A stretch of 64,000 nt of DNA from Nocardia sp. XZ_19_385 (GCF_015355755.1 NZ_JACVEE010000005.1:62001-126000), one strand, 5' to 3'; positions 48,894-57,720 are shown, counted from the stretch's first letter. Numbers and translations: made by a program. The notes: generated by a model not told the origin, from the letters alone.

Positions 48894-49970
48894 ATGCGCA
48901 AGGGCATTCTCACCATCACCGCTGTTTCGGCCGCGCTGCTCACCTCCCTCACCGCCTGCGGCGATGACGAGAGCGGCTCGGGCTCCGGCGCCAAGATCGG
49001 GGTGATCCTGCCGGACAGCAAGACCTCCGCCCGCTGGGAGACCGCGGACCGGAAGTATCTGCAGGAGGCGTTCGACAAGGCGGGGGTGAAGGCCGATATC
49101 CAGAACGCGCAGGGCGACAAGGGCGCGTTCCAGACGATCGCCGATCAGATGATCACCAACGGGGCGAATGTTCTGCTGATCACCAACCTGGACAGCGGCA
49201 CCGGCAAAGCGGTGATCGAGAAGGCCCGCTCGCAGGGTGTCACCGTCATCGATTACGACCGGCTGACCCTCGGCGGCGGCGCGGAGTACTACGTGTCGTT
49301 CGACAATGTGAAGGTCGGCAACCTGATCGGGGAAGGCCTGGTCAAATGCCTCACCGAGAAGAACGCACCCAAGCCCACCGTGGCGTACCTGAACGGCGGC
49401 CCCACCGACAACAACGCCACCCTGTTCCGCAGCGGTTACGACGGCGTGCTGAAGCCGAAGTTCGACTCCGGTGAGTACCTGAAGGGTCCGGATCAGGCGG
49501 TGCCGGAATGGGATAACACCAAGGCGGGCACCATCTTCGAGCAGATGCTCACCGGCACACCGAATCTCGGTGGCGTGGCCGCGGCCAACGACGGCATGGC
49601 CAACGCCGCGATCGCCGTGTTGAAGAAGCAGAAGCTCAACGGTCAGGTCCCGGTCACCGGGCAGGACGCGACGGTGCAGGGCCTGCAGAACGTGCTCGCC
49701 GGCGACCAGTGCATGACCGTGTACAAGGCGATCAAGCAGGAAGCGGCGGCCGCCGCGGAGCTGGCGATCGCCTTGACCAAGGGCGAGAAGGGCACCACCA
49801 ACGGCAAGGTGGCCGACCCGGAGTCGAAGAAGGATGTGCCTTCGGTGCTGCTCGAGCCCAAGCCCATCTATAAGGCCAACGTCAAGGACGTGATCGCCGA
49901 CGGGTACGTCACCAAGAGTGAACTGTGCACCGGCGATGTCGCGAAACTCTGCGCGGACAACGGAATCTGA
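48894..49970 (+). CDS. Sugar ABC transporter substrate-binding lipoprotein (XylF-like)
   Basis: A 358-residue periplasmic-binding-protein type I lipoprotein with lipobox 'SLTAC' (Cys22). The mature part begins 'KIGVILPDSKTSARWETADR', followed by 'LLITNLDSGTGKAVIEKAR' and 'VAAANDGMANAAIAVLKK', typical of xylose-binding XylF. It has two C-terminal cysteines ('SELCTGDVAKLC') that may close a loop. The ATG at 48894 directly precedes the signal peptide. First gene of the importer; a stem-loop separates it from the ATPase gene. Confidence 0.92.
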   Translation: MRKGILTITAVSAALLTSLTACGDDESGSGSGAKIGVILPDSKTSARWETADRKYLQEAFDKAGVKADIQNAQGDKGAFQTIADQMITNGANVLLITNLDSGTGKAVIEKARSQGVTVIDYDRLTLGGGAEYYVSFDNVKVGNLIGEGLVKCLTEKNAPKPTVAYLNGGPTDNNATLFRSGYDGVLKPKFDSGEYLKGPDQAVPEWDNTKAGTIFEQMLTGTPNLGGVAAANDGMANAAIAVLKKQKLNGQVPVTGQDATVQGLQNVLAGDQCMTVYKAIKQEAAAAAELAIALTKGEKGTTNGKVADPESKKDVPSVLLEPKPIYKANVKDVIADGYVTKSELCTGDVAKLCADNGI

Positions 49971-49988
49971 CGCACACCCCCCGCACCA

Positions 49989-50028
49989 GCTCCTTCCGCG
50001 GTTTCGATGAGGGGACCGCGGAAGGAGC
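49989..50028. promoter_or_regulatory. Intercistronic stem-loop between binding protein and ATPase
   Basis: Perfect 14-bp stem (49989-50002 with 50015-50028) and 12-nt loop, 18 bp after the binding-protein stop and 15 bp before the ATPase ATG, with no T-run. It probably stabilises the upstream mRNA or attenuates readthrough so that more binding protein than ATPase is made. Confidence 0.65.
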
Positions 50029-50043
50029 AGTAGGAGTTTCTTG

Positions 50044-50817
50044 ATGACTGACACCCCGATCATCGAATTACGGGGCATAGACAAAAGTTTCGGCGCGGTC
50101 CAGGTGCTGCACGACGTCGCCTTCACCGCTCGCTCGGGTGAGGTGACCGCACTCGTCGGCGACAACGGCGCGGGTAAGTCCACGCTGGTGAAATGCATCG
50201 GCGGCACCCACCCCATCGACGCGGGCGAGTTCCTGTTCGAGGGTGCGCCGGTGCACGTGCACAGTCCACGCGACGCGGCCGCGCTCGGCATCGAGATCGT
50301 CTACCAGGACCTCGCGCTCTGCGACAACCTCGACATCGTGCAGAACATGTTCCTCGGCCGGGAACGCCGGCGCGGGCTCGTCCTCGACGAGTACGGAATG
50401 GAAGAGCTGGCCGGAAAAACCTTGGCGGGCTTGTCGGTTCGCACCGTGAAGTCGGTGCGCCAGCAGGTGTCGAGCCTGTCCGGCGGGCAACGCCAAACCG
50501 TCGCGATCGCCAAAGCGGTGCTCTGGAACAGCAAGGTCGTGATCCTGGACGAGCCGACCGCCGCGCTCGGCGTCGCCCAGACCCAGCAGGTGCTCGAACT
50601 GGTGCGCACCCTCGCCGACCGTGGCCTGGCCGTAGTCCTGATCTCGCACAACATGAATGACGTGTTCGCGGTGTCGGATCGGATCGCCGCGCTGTATCTG
50701 GGGCGCATGGCCGCCCAGGTGCGCACCTCCGATGTCACCCACGCCCAAGTCGTCGAACTGATCACCGCCGGACGCAGCGGTGAGCTCGGCATCAGCACGA
50801 ACGGAGCCGGCCGATGA
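50044..50817 (+). CDS. Single-domain sugar ABC ATPase (XylG/FrcA-like)
   Basis: A 257-residue ABC ATPase. 'GDNGAGKSTLVKCIGG' is Walker A, 'SLSGGQRQTVAIAKAVL' the signature, and 'KVVILDEPTAALGV' Walker B. CUT2 sugar importers usually have a twin-domain ATPase; this is the half-size version seen in FrcA-type and several actinobacterial systems and would act as a homodimer. ATG at 50044 has a TAGGAG ribosome-binding site. It overlaps the permease gene by ATGA. Confidence 0.93.
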   Translation: MTDTPIIELRGIDKSFGAVQVLHDVAFTARSGEVTALVGDNGAGKSTLVKCIGGTHPIDAGEFLFEGAPVHVHSPRDAAALGIEIVYQDLALCDNLDIVQNMFLGRERRRGLVLDEYGMEELAGKTLAGLSVRTVKSVRQQVSSLSGGQRQTVAIAKAVLWNSKVVILDEPTAALGVAQTQQVLELVRTLADRGLAVVLISHNMNDVFAVSDRIAALYLGRMAAQVRTSDVTHAQVVELITAGRSGELGISTNGAGR

Positions 50818-52052
50818 GCGTGGCGCTCACCAAAGAACCTGCTGCCGCAGCCCCTTTCAGCGATCTGGCCAGGACTTATGTCGATCGGGTCCGCAGCGGC
50901 GACATGGGCGCACTGCCCTCGGTGATCGCGCTGATCGTGCTGTCGGTGATCTTCTCCGTGGCCCGTCCGGTGTTCCTGACCCAGGCCAACTTCGCGAACC
51001 TGCTCACCCAGGGCGCGGCGATCGCGGTCATCGCGATGGGCTTGATCTTCGTGCTGCTGCTCGGCGAGATCGACCTGTCGGCCGGATTCACCAGCGGCGT
51101 GTGCGCGGCGGTGCTGGCGGTGCTGCTCACCGACAAGGGCTGGCCCTGGTATGTGGCCGTAGGTGTTTCGCTGCTGACCGGCGTCGCGATCGGGTTGACG
51201 ATCGGCGCGGTCGTGGTGCGGATCGGCATTCCGTCGTTCGTGGTCACCCTCGCGGCCTTCCTCGCCTTGCAGGGCGTCGCCCTGAAGATCATGGACAACG
51301 GGCGCAACATCTCGATCACCGATTCGACCATCGTGGCGATCGCGAACAAGAACGTGCCGCCGCTGCTCGGCTGGATCATGTACGCGATCCTGCTGGCCGG
51401 GTTCGCGCTGATCCAGTTCCGAAAGCTGCAGGCGCGCACCAAACTCGGGCTGACCGGGGAGACGTTGCCGGTGATCGCCCTGCGGATCGCGGCCGTCGCG
51501 CTCGTGGTCGGCATCGTGGTGGGCGTGCTCAACGACGAACGCAGCCGCAACCCCGCGATGAACTCGCTGCAGGGCATGCCGATCGTGGTACCGCTCATCG
51601 CGGTGCTCCTGCTGCTGTGGACATTCGTGCTGCGCCGCACCGCGTTTGGACGGCACATCTACGCGGTCGGCGGGAATGCCGAGGCCGCCCGCCGGGCGGG
51701 CATCGCGGTCGATCGCATCAAAATCACCGCGTTCGTGCTGTGTTCGACCATGGCGGCGGTCGGCGGGCTGATCGCGGCCTCGCGCGCCAACTCCGTAGAT
51801 CCGAACACCGGCGGCAGCGATGTGCTGCTCACCGCGGTCGGCGCGGCCGTCATCGGCGGTACCAGCCTGTTCGGCGGCCGGGGCCGGATGCTCGACGCGG
51901 TGCTGGGCGCGGCGGTGGTGGCGGTGATCAACAACGGCATGGGGCTGATGGGCTTCAGTGCGGGCACGAAATTCGTTGTGACAGGATTCGTGCTGCTGTT
52001 GGCAGCGGGTGTGGATGCGTTGTCGCGCAAACGAGCTCAGTTGCACAGCTAG
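50814..52052 (+). CDS. Sugar ABC permease (XylH-like)
   Basis: A 412-residue CUT2-family permease with ten or more helices. 'LLGEIDLSAGFTSGVCAAVL', 'IGIPSFVVTLAAFLALQG' and 'YAVGGNAEAARRAGIAVDR' are characteristic. It forms a homodimeric channel with the adjacent single-domain ATPase. ATGA overlap with that gene. The insertion of two helices in the middle is usual for XylH. Confidence 0.94.
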   Translation: MSVALTKEPAAAAPFSDLARTYVDRVRSGDMGALPSVIALIVLSVIFSVARPVFLTQANFANLLTQGAAIAVIAMGLIFVLLLGEIDLSAGFTSGVCAAVLAVLLTDKGWPWYVAVGVSLLTGVAIGLTIGAVVVRIGIPSFVVTLAAFLALQGVALKIMDNGRNISITDSTIVAIANKNVPPLLGWIMYAILLAGFALIQFRKLQARTKLGLTGETLPVIALRIAAVALVVGIVVGVLNDERSRNPAMNSLQGMPIVVPLIAVLLLLWTFVLRRTAFGRHIYAVGGNAEAARRAGIAVDRIKITAFVLCSTMAAVGGLIAASRANSVDPNTGGSDVLLTAVGAAVIGGTSLFGGRGRMLDAVLGAAVVAVINNGMGLMGFSAGTKFVVTGFVLLLAAGVDALSRKRAQLHS

Positions 52053-52091
52053 AAGGGCCATCGATAGACGCAGGGAGAGGGGACGATCAGC

Positions 52092-53270
52092 GTGCGAGCG
52101 GCCCCTTCACCCGAGGAGATCCGGCGGCGGAACCTAGCGGTCCTGCTGCGGCACATCCATCGCGGTGGCCCGATGTCGCGGGCGGTGCTGGCCGAGCGAA
52201 TGGGCTTGAACCGCAGCACCATTCTGGCGCTCACCGCGGATTTGGCCGCGGCTGGTCTGGTCAGCGAGGAACTGCCCGGCCAGACCGGTAAGGCGGGCCG
52301 CCCTTCGCTGGTCGTCCGCCCGTCCGAACAGGTCTACGTGGTGGCTCTCGACGTCGGCGCGGACCGGCTCGCCGCCGGGCGGGTCGGTTTGGGCGGGGCG
52401 GTTCTGGACCGCACCGAAACCCCGCGCACCAGCCGCACTTTCGACCCGGACGAGGTGACCACCGCGCTGGCCGCCATGGCGCGCACCATGATCGACAGCG
52501 CGGGCCCGGACACCCGCTGTGCCGGAGTCGGCGTCGCGTTCTGCGGAATGGTCCGCGAATCCGACGGCGTCGTCCGGTACGGCCCGAACATCGGCTGGGT
52601 CGACGTCCCGATCGGCGCGCGCCTGTCCGAGGAACTCGGCCTCCAGGTCACGGTCGGCAACAACGCCAACCTCGGCGCGCTCGCCGAACGCGAACGCGGC
52701 GTCGGCATCGATGTGGAAAACCTGATCTACCTGCACGGCGATGTCGGGATCGGTGGCGGAATCATCTTGGGCGGCAACCTGATCGGCGGCGAAGGCGGTT
52801 ACTGCGGCGAAGTCGGGCACATGATCGTGAACCCGGGCGGACGGCCGTGTGCCTGCGGCTCGCGGGGCTGCCTGGAGGCCGAGGCCGGTGAGCTGGCTCT
52901 GATCGCGGCGGCGGGACGCACCGACCCGCCGGGCCGCGCGGTGGTCGAGGCGATCGTCGACGCCGCCGGCCGCGGTGACGCCCGCTCCCGGGATGCCCTG
53001 CATCAGGTCGGTGACTGGCTCGGCTACGGCGTCGCCAACCTGGTCAACATCTTCAATCCGTCGGTGGTCGTCTTCGGGGGCGTGCTGCGCGAAATCTATC
53101 TGGCCTCCGCCGCGCAGGTCCGCAGCCGCCTCGCCGTCGACGGCCTGCTCGCGCTGCGCGAACCCGTCCGCCTGCGCACCTCGGCCCTGGCCGCCGACGC
53201 CACTCTGCTCGGCGCCGCCGAACTCGCTTTCACCGATCTGCTGACCGATCCGCTGCGGTCACCGGGCTGA
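52092..53270 (+). CDS. ROK-family transcriptional regulator (XylR-like)
   Basis: A 392-residue repressor-type ROK protein. The winged HTH (about 12-75) contains 'GGPMSRAVLAERMGLNRST', then a ROK sugar-kinase-like domain with 'VGVAFCGMVRESDGVVRYG' and the zinc site 'GGRPCACGSRGCLEAEAG'. GTG at 52092, 39 bp after the permease. It probably senses the imported sugar and controls this operon through the dyad at 48822-48840. The last 41 bp overlap the convergent SBF gene. Confidence 0.93.
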   Translation: MRAAPSPEEIRRRNLAVLLRHIHRGGPMSRAVLAERMGLNRSTILALTADLAAAGLVSEELPGQTGKAGRPSLVVRPSEQVYVVALDVGADRLAAGRVGLGGAVLDRTETPRTSRTFDPDEVTTALAAMARTMIDSAGPDTRCAGVGVAFCGMVRESDGVVRYGPNIGWVDVPIGARLSEELGLQVTVGNNANLGALAERERGVGIDVENLIYLHGDVGIGGGIILGGNLIGGEGGYCGEVGHMIVNPGGRPCACGSRGCLEAEAGELALIAAAGRTDPPGRAVVEAIVDAAGRGDARSRDALHQVGDWLGYGVANLVNIFNPSVVVFGGVLREIYLASAAQVRSRLAVDGLLALREPVRLRTSALAADATLLGAAELAFTDLLTDPLRSPG

Positions 53271-54138
53271 ACGTGCCGTCGGCCCGGGCGCGCCGGGTCA
53301 TCAACCACCCCGCGGCCAACGCCAGCGGCAACATGTTCACCCCGTAGACCCCGGCCGGCACAGCCATCCGGATATCGCCGAGCAGGCTGATCGCGATCGT
53401 CATCGCCAGCGTGCTGTTGTGAATGCCGACCTCCATCGAACACGCGATCGCCTGCGCGTGCCGCACCCCCGCCACCTTCGGCACCCAGTACCCGATGGCG
53501 AGGCTCGCCACCGCGAACAACAGCATGACCACCCCGACTTGCAGCAGGTAGTCGAGGATATTGGCGCGCTCAGCGAAGATCGCGGCGAGCGTGATCAGAG
53601 CCAGGAACACGATCGAGGAGATCCGCACCGGCCGATCCATCGCCCGCGCGAACCCCGGCGCCCAGCGTCGCGTCAGCATGCCGGTGACCACCGGGACCAG
53701 CACGATCAGGAACACCTGCACGACCTTGCCGAACTGTAGTCCGAGCCCGCCCGTACCGGCGGGCTCGAAATACTCCAGGGCGAAGTTGGTGACCAGCGGT
53801 AGCGTCACAACCGCGATCACCGAGTTCACGGCTGTCAGCGTCACATTCAGCGCGACGTCGCCGTGGAACAGATGACTGAGCAGATTCGCCGTGGCCCCGC
53901 CGGGGGAGGCGGCCAGCAGCAGGACGCCCACGGCCGGCTGCGGCGCCAGATCCAGCAGCAGCACCAGGCCGAGGGCGATCGCGGGCAGCAGGACGATCTG
54001 GCAGCTCAGCGCCACCACCACGGCCTTCGGGTATTTCACGACGCGGGCGAAATCGGCGACTGTCAGGGCCAGGCCGAGCCCGAACATGATGAGCGCCAGG
54101 GCTATCGGGAGTGCCACGGTGACCTGCCAGCCATCCAT
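53230..54138 (-). CDS. Bile acid:sodium symporter (SBF)-family transporter
   Basis: A 302-residue membrane protein with nine to ten helices. 'LLLAASPGGATANLLSHL' and 'ACSMEVGIHNSTLAMTIA' are the two cross-over motifs that bind sodium in ASBT-like proteins. It should import an organic anion, possibly a steroid-type acid or pantoate, with Na+. Its 3' end overlaps the ROK gene by 41 bp in opposite orientation, so transcription of the two may interfere. Confidence 0.92.
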   Translation of the reverse strand: MDGWQVTVALPIALALIMFGLGLALTVADFARVVKYPKAVVVALSCQIVLLPAIALGLVLLLDLAPQPAVGVLLLAASPGGATANLLSHLFHGDVALNVTLTAVNSVIAVVTLPLVTNFALEYFEPAGTGGLGLQFGKVVQVFLIVLVPVVTGMLTRRWAPGFARAMDRPVRISSIVFLALITLAAIFAERANILDYLLQVGVVMLLFAVASLAIGYWVPKVAGVRHAQAIACSMEVGIHNSTLAMTIAISLLGDIRMAVPAGVYGVNMLPLALAAGWLMTRRARADGTFSPVTAADRSADR

Positions 54139-54340
54139 GCGTCACCTCGCCATGTCGAACGTGTCAACCACAGTAGCGGCTGTCTCGGACGTAACCGTTG
54201 TTCACACGAATCTGGCTGCACCAGAACGTGTTTCAGCACAGGAATTGGCACCAAGATCAGCAGGGGGAGCGATACACTCATTTGCAGGCCAGTTCTCCTG
54301 TGAATTGCCGAATTGACCTCGAGCGCAAGAACGTTAGACC

Positions 54341-54357
54341 GGGAGGCCTCGCCTCCC
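54341..54357 (+). promoter_or_regulatory. Hairpin in the leader of the 54382 gene
   Basis: GGGAGGC-CTC-GCCTCCC is a perfect 7-bp stem with a 3-nt loop ending 13 bp before the GGAGGTG Shine-Dalgarno sequence of the next gene. It may act as a leader structure or as a terminator of incoming transcripts. Confidence 0.45.
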
Positions 54358-54381
54358 CCGGGCAGCAACCGGAGGTGCAAG

Positions 54382-54771
54382 ATGATCGACAACACGTACT
54401 CGGACGCGGGAGACACCGCCGATCCTCAGCAGCACCCAACCGGCAATCGCATGTGGACCGTCTCGGCCGTCGTCGTGCGCGACGAGTATTCCAGACCATT
54501 CAGTGGTGTGGTCGCCGCCGCGCATCTCGGTGACGCGGCCGAGCAGCTCTGTGAATACCTCCCCGAGCCCCAGGATGAGGGCGACTATTACCTTGTGGCG
54601 CAACAGGTTCCGTTGATGGGGCGAGGGCAGCGAGCGGCCACCATGCCGCGGCCCACCTGGGTCAGCCCGATCCACCGCGACGACGACACCGGCGCGAAGA
54701 CCTACGGCCGGTGGACCGTCGCCGACCAGCTACCCGGTTTCCGCAAGCACGGCCAGCGCAGCGCGAGTTAA
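54382..54771 (+). CDS. Hypothetical protein
   Basis: A 129-residue acidic soluble protein that I do not recognise, with 'FSGVVAAAHLGDAAEQLCEY' in the middle and a basic C-terminus. ATG at 54382 has a very strong GGAGGTG ribosome-binding site, and a perfect hairpin stands just upstream of it. The 3' end overlaps the convergent CGNR-like gene by 4 bp. No domain, signal or membrane segment is evident. Confidence 0.72.
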   Translation: MIDNTYSDAGDTADPQQHPTGNRMWTVSAVVVRDEYSRPFSGVVAAAHLGDAAEQLCEYLPEPQDEGDYYLVAQQVPLMGRGQRAATMPRPTWVSPIHRDDDTGAKTYGRWTVADQLPGFRKHGQRSAS

Positions 54772-55262
54772 CCTCTGGCCCGGTGCTCCGCCACATGAAC
54801 TCGGTTGGAGCACCGGGTGGTACAGAACCGTCGCCGCCCATTGCGCGAGGTATCCACGAACACCGATTCGCACCCTTCCCGGGCGCACCGCCCGATCCGT
54901 TCCGGCGCATCGCAGAACAGCTCCGCGAGTCCCATCGCGGTGTAGGCCTTGACGCGTTCGACCGTCGGCAGGTCGATGCGCGAGAAGTGCATGTGCGGCG
55001 CCCGGCCGTCATGCGTGGAGATATAGGGCTCACTGGTGGTCTCGGCCAGCAGCTCGTTGAGCAGCTGCACCGACGGCGCGTCGAACGCGGCGTCGAGTCT
55101 GGTGATCCACCTGCGTAATTCCCGGATCTGCCGCTCGTCCAGCGAACCCAGCGGCTTGTAGTCCGCGTCGTCGAGCAACTGTTGCAGATCGGTCTCCGAC
55201 GTCGAGTTCACGAGCTGAGCCGCCAGTTCCGCCGCCGCGCCACCGTAAGGGTTGAAATGCAC
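54768..55262 (-). CDS. CGNR-like zinc-finger (ABATE-type) regulator
   Basis: A 164-residue protein with an ABATE-like helical N-terminal domain ('AAELAAQLVNSTSETDL') and a C-terminal zinc finger with Cys126, Cys131, Cys147 and Cys151. The signature CGNR is CSNR here. The family is thought to bind ligands and DNA near stress and resistance genes. Its start at 55262 is only 25 bp from the divergent zinc-ribbon gene, so the two must share control elements. Confidence 0.88.
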   Translation of the reverse strand: MHFNPYGGAAAELAAQLVNSTSETDLQQLLDDADYKPLGSLDERQIRELRRWITRLDAAFDAPSVQLLNELLAETTSEPYISTHDGRAPHMHFSRIDLPTVERVKAYTAMGLAELFCDAPERIGRCAREGCESVFVDTSRNGRRRFCTTRCSNRVHVAEHRARG

Positions 55263-55287
55263 TAACTCATTACATCAGGCTGTTGAC

Positions 55288-55455
55288 ATGGATACCAGCT
55301 GCCCCACCTGCCAGTGGCCCGCACCCACCCTTGTCTCGGCGCACGGCACGACCCGCTACCTGCGGTGCGTCTGCGGGCAATGGCTGATCAGCGAACACGC
55401 CGCTGTCGTTGCCACCGCCGGTGCCAGCGACTTCCTGCTGGCCGAGGTGGATTAA
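55288..55455 (+). CDS. Small zinc-ribbon protein
   Basis: A 55-residue protein with 'CPTCQWPAP' and 'RCVCGQWLIS', four cysteines in a CxxC-CxC zinc-ribbon pattern. G+C in third positions supports coding. ATG at 55288 with little Shine-Dalgarno; a TTG at 55252 is less likely because it would lie inside the divergent gene. It ends 4 bp past the 3' end of the convergent diguanylate cyclase gene. Function unknown, perhaps a protein-binding or DNA-binding accessory factor. Confidence 0.68.
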   Translation: MDTSCPTCQWPAPTLVSAHGTTRYLRCVCGQWLISEHAAVVATAGASDFLLAEVD

Positions 55456-56741
55456 CGGTGCCGCGCCTGCGGGCCGCCACCGGCGGCCTTGTCGCGGTAC
55501 ATCGCGGTGTCGACGGTGTGCATGAGCGCGTCGATATCCCGGGGCTTCTCCTCGGCGAACACCGTGCCGATGCTCGCGCCCACCGTCACCGGCTGCCCGG
55601 CCACCTCGATCGGCGCGGCCAGCGCCGCCCGCAGGCGCCGGGAGATCGCCGAAAGCTGGTGCTCGCCCTCGCACCGGTCGACCAGCACGATGAACTCGTC
55701 GCCGCCGATGCGGGCGGCGAGCCCACCGGCCGGCTCGACGGCGGCCCGCAGCCGGTGCGCCACATCACGCAGCACCCGGTCGCCGACCGTGTGGCCCCAG
55801 TGGTCGTTGATCTCCTTGAACCCGTCCAGGTCCAGATAGCAAACCCCCAGCGGCGCGGTCGCATTCGCCAGCCGGTCGAAGAACAGCACCCGGTTCGGCA
55901 ACCCGGTGAGGTTGTCGTGATTCGCGTCGTGCCAGAGCTGATTCGCCAGTTGCTGACGTGCGGTGACGTCGATGGCGACGCCGATGACGAACTGGATCTG
56001 CCCGCTGCTGTCCCGCACCGCCGACATCGACAGGTCGATATAGGCGAAACCCCCGTCGGGGCGCACATGTTCGGTTTCCAGCCGGAACCGGTCGATCCGC
56101 CCGGACAACATCAGCTGCATCTGCTCGAAGGCGTAGCCGATATTGTCCGGGCCGAGTAGTTCCGCCACCGAACGTCCCGGCATGAGATGTTCGGGTAGAC
56201 CGAGCATTTCGGCGAAGGCGCGGTTCACGTCGAGCACCCGGCCCATGGTGTCCAGGGTGCCGATACCGACCGAGGCGCCCTCGAAGACGGCCTGGAACCT
56301 GGCTTCGGACAGCTGTCTTCGCGCCTCGGCCTCCTGCGCCGCGGCCAGGGCCGCCGCGAGCGTGGTTTCCTGCTCGCCGAGCGCGGCGCTGCGGAGCGCG
56401 GCGGTAAAGCCCGCCGCGAATTCGGCCGCGACGGTGATGGCGCGCTCGCGGACCCGCTCGTACTCGGGACCGGTGCGGCCCGGGCAGATCTCGGCCACCA
56501 TGTCCCGGCAGATGATGCCGATGGACCGGCTCACCGCCACCGGATCTCGATAGTTCGCCGCCACCAGCACGGCCGCCGCGTCGTAGGCGACCTGCGCGGC
56601 GGCCTCCTCGCGCAGGGTGGCGAGGAGGATCTCGGCCAGGTCGGCGAGCAGCGCTTCGATCTGGGTGCGGGTGCGAGTGGGGGCGACTACGCCGTCGAGC
56701 GCGTCGGCCCAGCGCACCGCCAGCTCACCCACTCCACTCAC
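55452..56741 (-). CDS. PAS-GGDEF diguanylate cyclase
   Basis: A 429-residue protein: helical N-terminal domain (about 1-135), PAS domain (about 140-260, 'AVFEGASVGIGTLDTMGRVL') and GGDEF domain (about 265-425) with an intact 'RIGGDEFIVLV' near residue 345. The I-site RxxD that normally lies five residues before GGDEF is missing ('PAGGLAARIGG'), so product inhibition is not expected. It should make c-di-GMP in response to the PAS signal. No EAL domain is fused. GTG at 56741 has a GGGGG ribosome-binding site, 25 bp after the methyltransferase gene. Confidence 0.92.
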   Translation of the reverse strand: MSGVGELAVRWADALDGVVAPTRTRTQIEALLADLAEILLATLREEAAAQVAYDAAAVLVAANYRDPVAVSRSIGIICRDMVAEICPGRTGPEYERVRERAITVAAEFAAGFTAALRSAALGEQETTLAAALAAAQEAEARRQLSEARFQAVFEGASVGIGTLDTMGRVLDVNRAFAEMLGLPEHLMPGRSVAELLGPDNIGYAFEQMQLMLSGRIDRFRLETEHVRPDGGFAYIDLSMSAVRDSSGQIQFVIGVAIDVTARQQLANQLWHDANHDNLTGLPNRVLFFDRLANATAPLGVCYLDLDGFKEINDHWGHTVGDRVLRDVAHRLRAAVEPAGGLAARIGGDEFIVLVDRCEGEHQLSAISRRLRAALAAPIEVAGQPVTVGASIGTVFAEEKPRDIDALMHTVDTAMYRDKAAGGGPQARHR

Positions 56742-56766
56742 CGTCCCCCTGCTCCTAGAGCAGTTT

Positions 56767-57576
56767 TCAGCTCTTCTGGCCGACGCCCGCCAAGCCCAGC
56801 GACCGGCCCGGCGCCTCGTGCTGGTCGCGCTCGGACTCCGGCCGCCAGGCAGGCAGCTCGACGACTCCGGGTTCGACCAGGTCCCACCCGTCGAACATAG
56901 TCTCGATACCCGCACGGCCGCGGAAGTGGATGCCGATTCGATTCTGATTTGCCGCGTTTTCGCCCAGTTGAGCGGCATCTTCGGGCCGCATTTCGGAGGT
57001 CAGATGCGAAATCGCTACGTAGCTGCCGGTGGGGACAACGGCTCGTAACGCGGCGACCTTCTCGGTGGGCGCGTCGGCGTCGGCGAGCAGGTGCAGCACG
57101 GCCACCAGCAGCACGCCGACCGGCTGCTCGAAATCGATCAGGCCCGTCTGGCGCACCTGGTCGAGCAGCGGTTCCGGCTTGCGCAGGTCGGCTTCGGTGG
57201 CGGCGGCACGGTCATTGCCCAGCAGGATGGCATTGGCGTGCGCGACCGCGACCGGATCGATGTCCACATAGTGGACGCGGATCTCCGGGTCGATGCTCTG
57301 CGCGACCTCGTGCACATTGCCCGCGGTCGGGATGCCGGAGCCGATGTCGAGGAACTGCTTGATCCCGGCGTCGGCCATGAATCGCACCGCCCGGCGCAGG
57401 AACGCCCGGTTGCTCAGCGCTACCCGGGGCAGATCGGGTACCAGTCGCTTGCCCATTTCGGCGGCTTGGCGGTCGATCTCGAAGTTGTGCGAGCCGCCCA
57501 GCAGGGCGTCGTACATGCGTGCCGGGCTTGCCTGCTGCATATCCACGCCCTCGGGCGCCCACGCCGGCCTATCCAT
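56767..57576 (-). CDS. DUF574 SAM-dependent methyltransferase
   Basis: A 269-residue methyltransferase of the DUF574/Methyltransf_19 family. 'SPARMYDALLGGSHNFEIDR' is the family hallmark, 'QFLDIGSGIPTAGNVHEVA' the SAM-binding motif I and 'VHYVDIDPVAVAHANAIL' motif II. The family is abundant in actinobacteria, often next to regulators of morphology or signal proteins, with no known substrate. ATG at 57576 with 'MDRPAWAPEGVDMQQ' start. It is directly upstream of the GGDEF gene and likely co-transcribed. Confidence 0.92.
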   Translation of the reverse strand: MDRPAWAPEGVDMQQASPARMYDALLGGSHNFEIDRQAAEMGKRLVPDLPRVALSNRAFLRRAVRFMADAGIKQFLDIGSGIPTAGNVHEVAQSIDPEIRVHYVDIDPVAVAHANAILLGNDRAAATEADLRKPEPLLDQVRQTGLIDFEQPVGVLLVAVLHLLADADAPTEKVAALRAVVPTGSYVAISHLTSEMRPEDAAQLGENAANQNRIGIHFRGRAGIETMFDGWDLVEPGVVELPAWRPESERDQHEAPGRSLGLAGVGQKS

Positions 57577-57720
57577 TCCAACCCCTTTGACCTCATCCGA
57601 AAGCCTCGAAAGGCAATGTCCGAATAGTAGTCGGGTAGTTGAATCCCGGTGCACCCCAGAAGATCACGATTGCGCACGGAGCAACCTCTGAGACAGTTAC
57701 CCGAATGCAAAAGATGCAGA

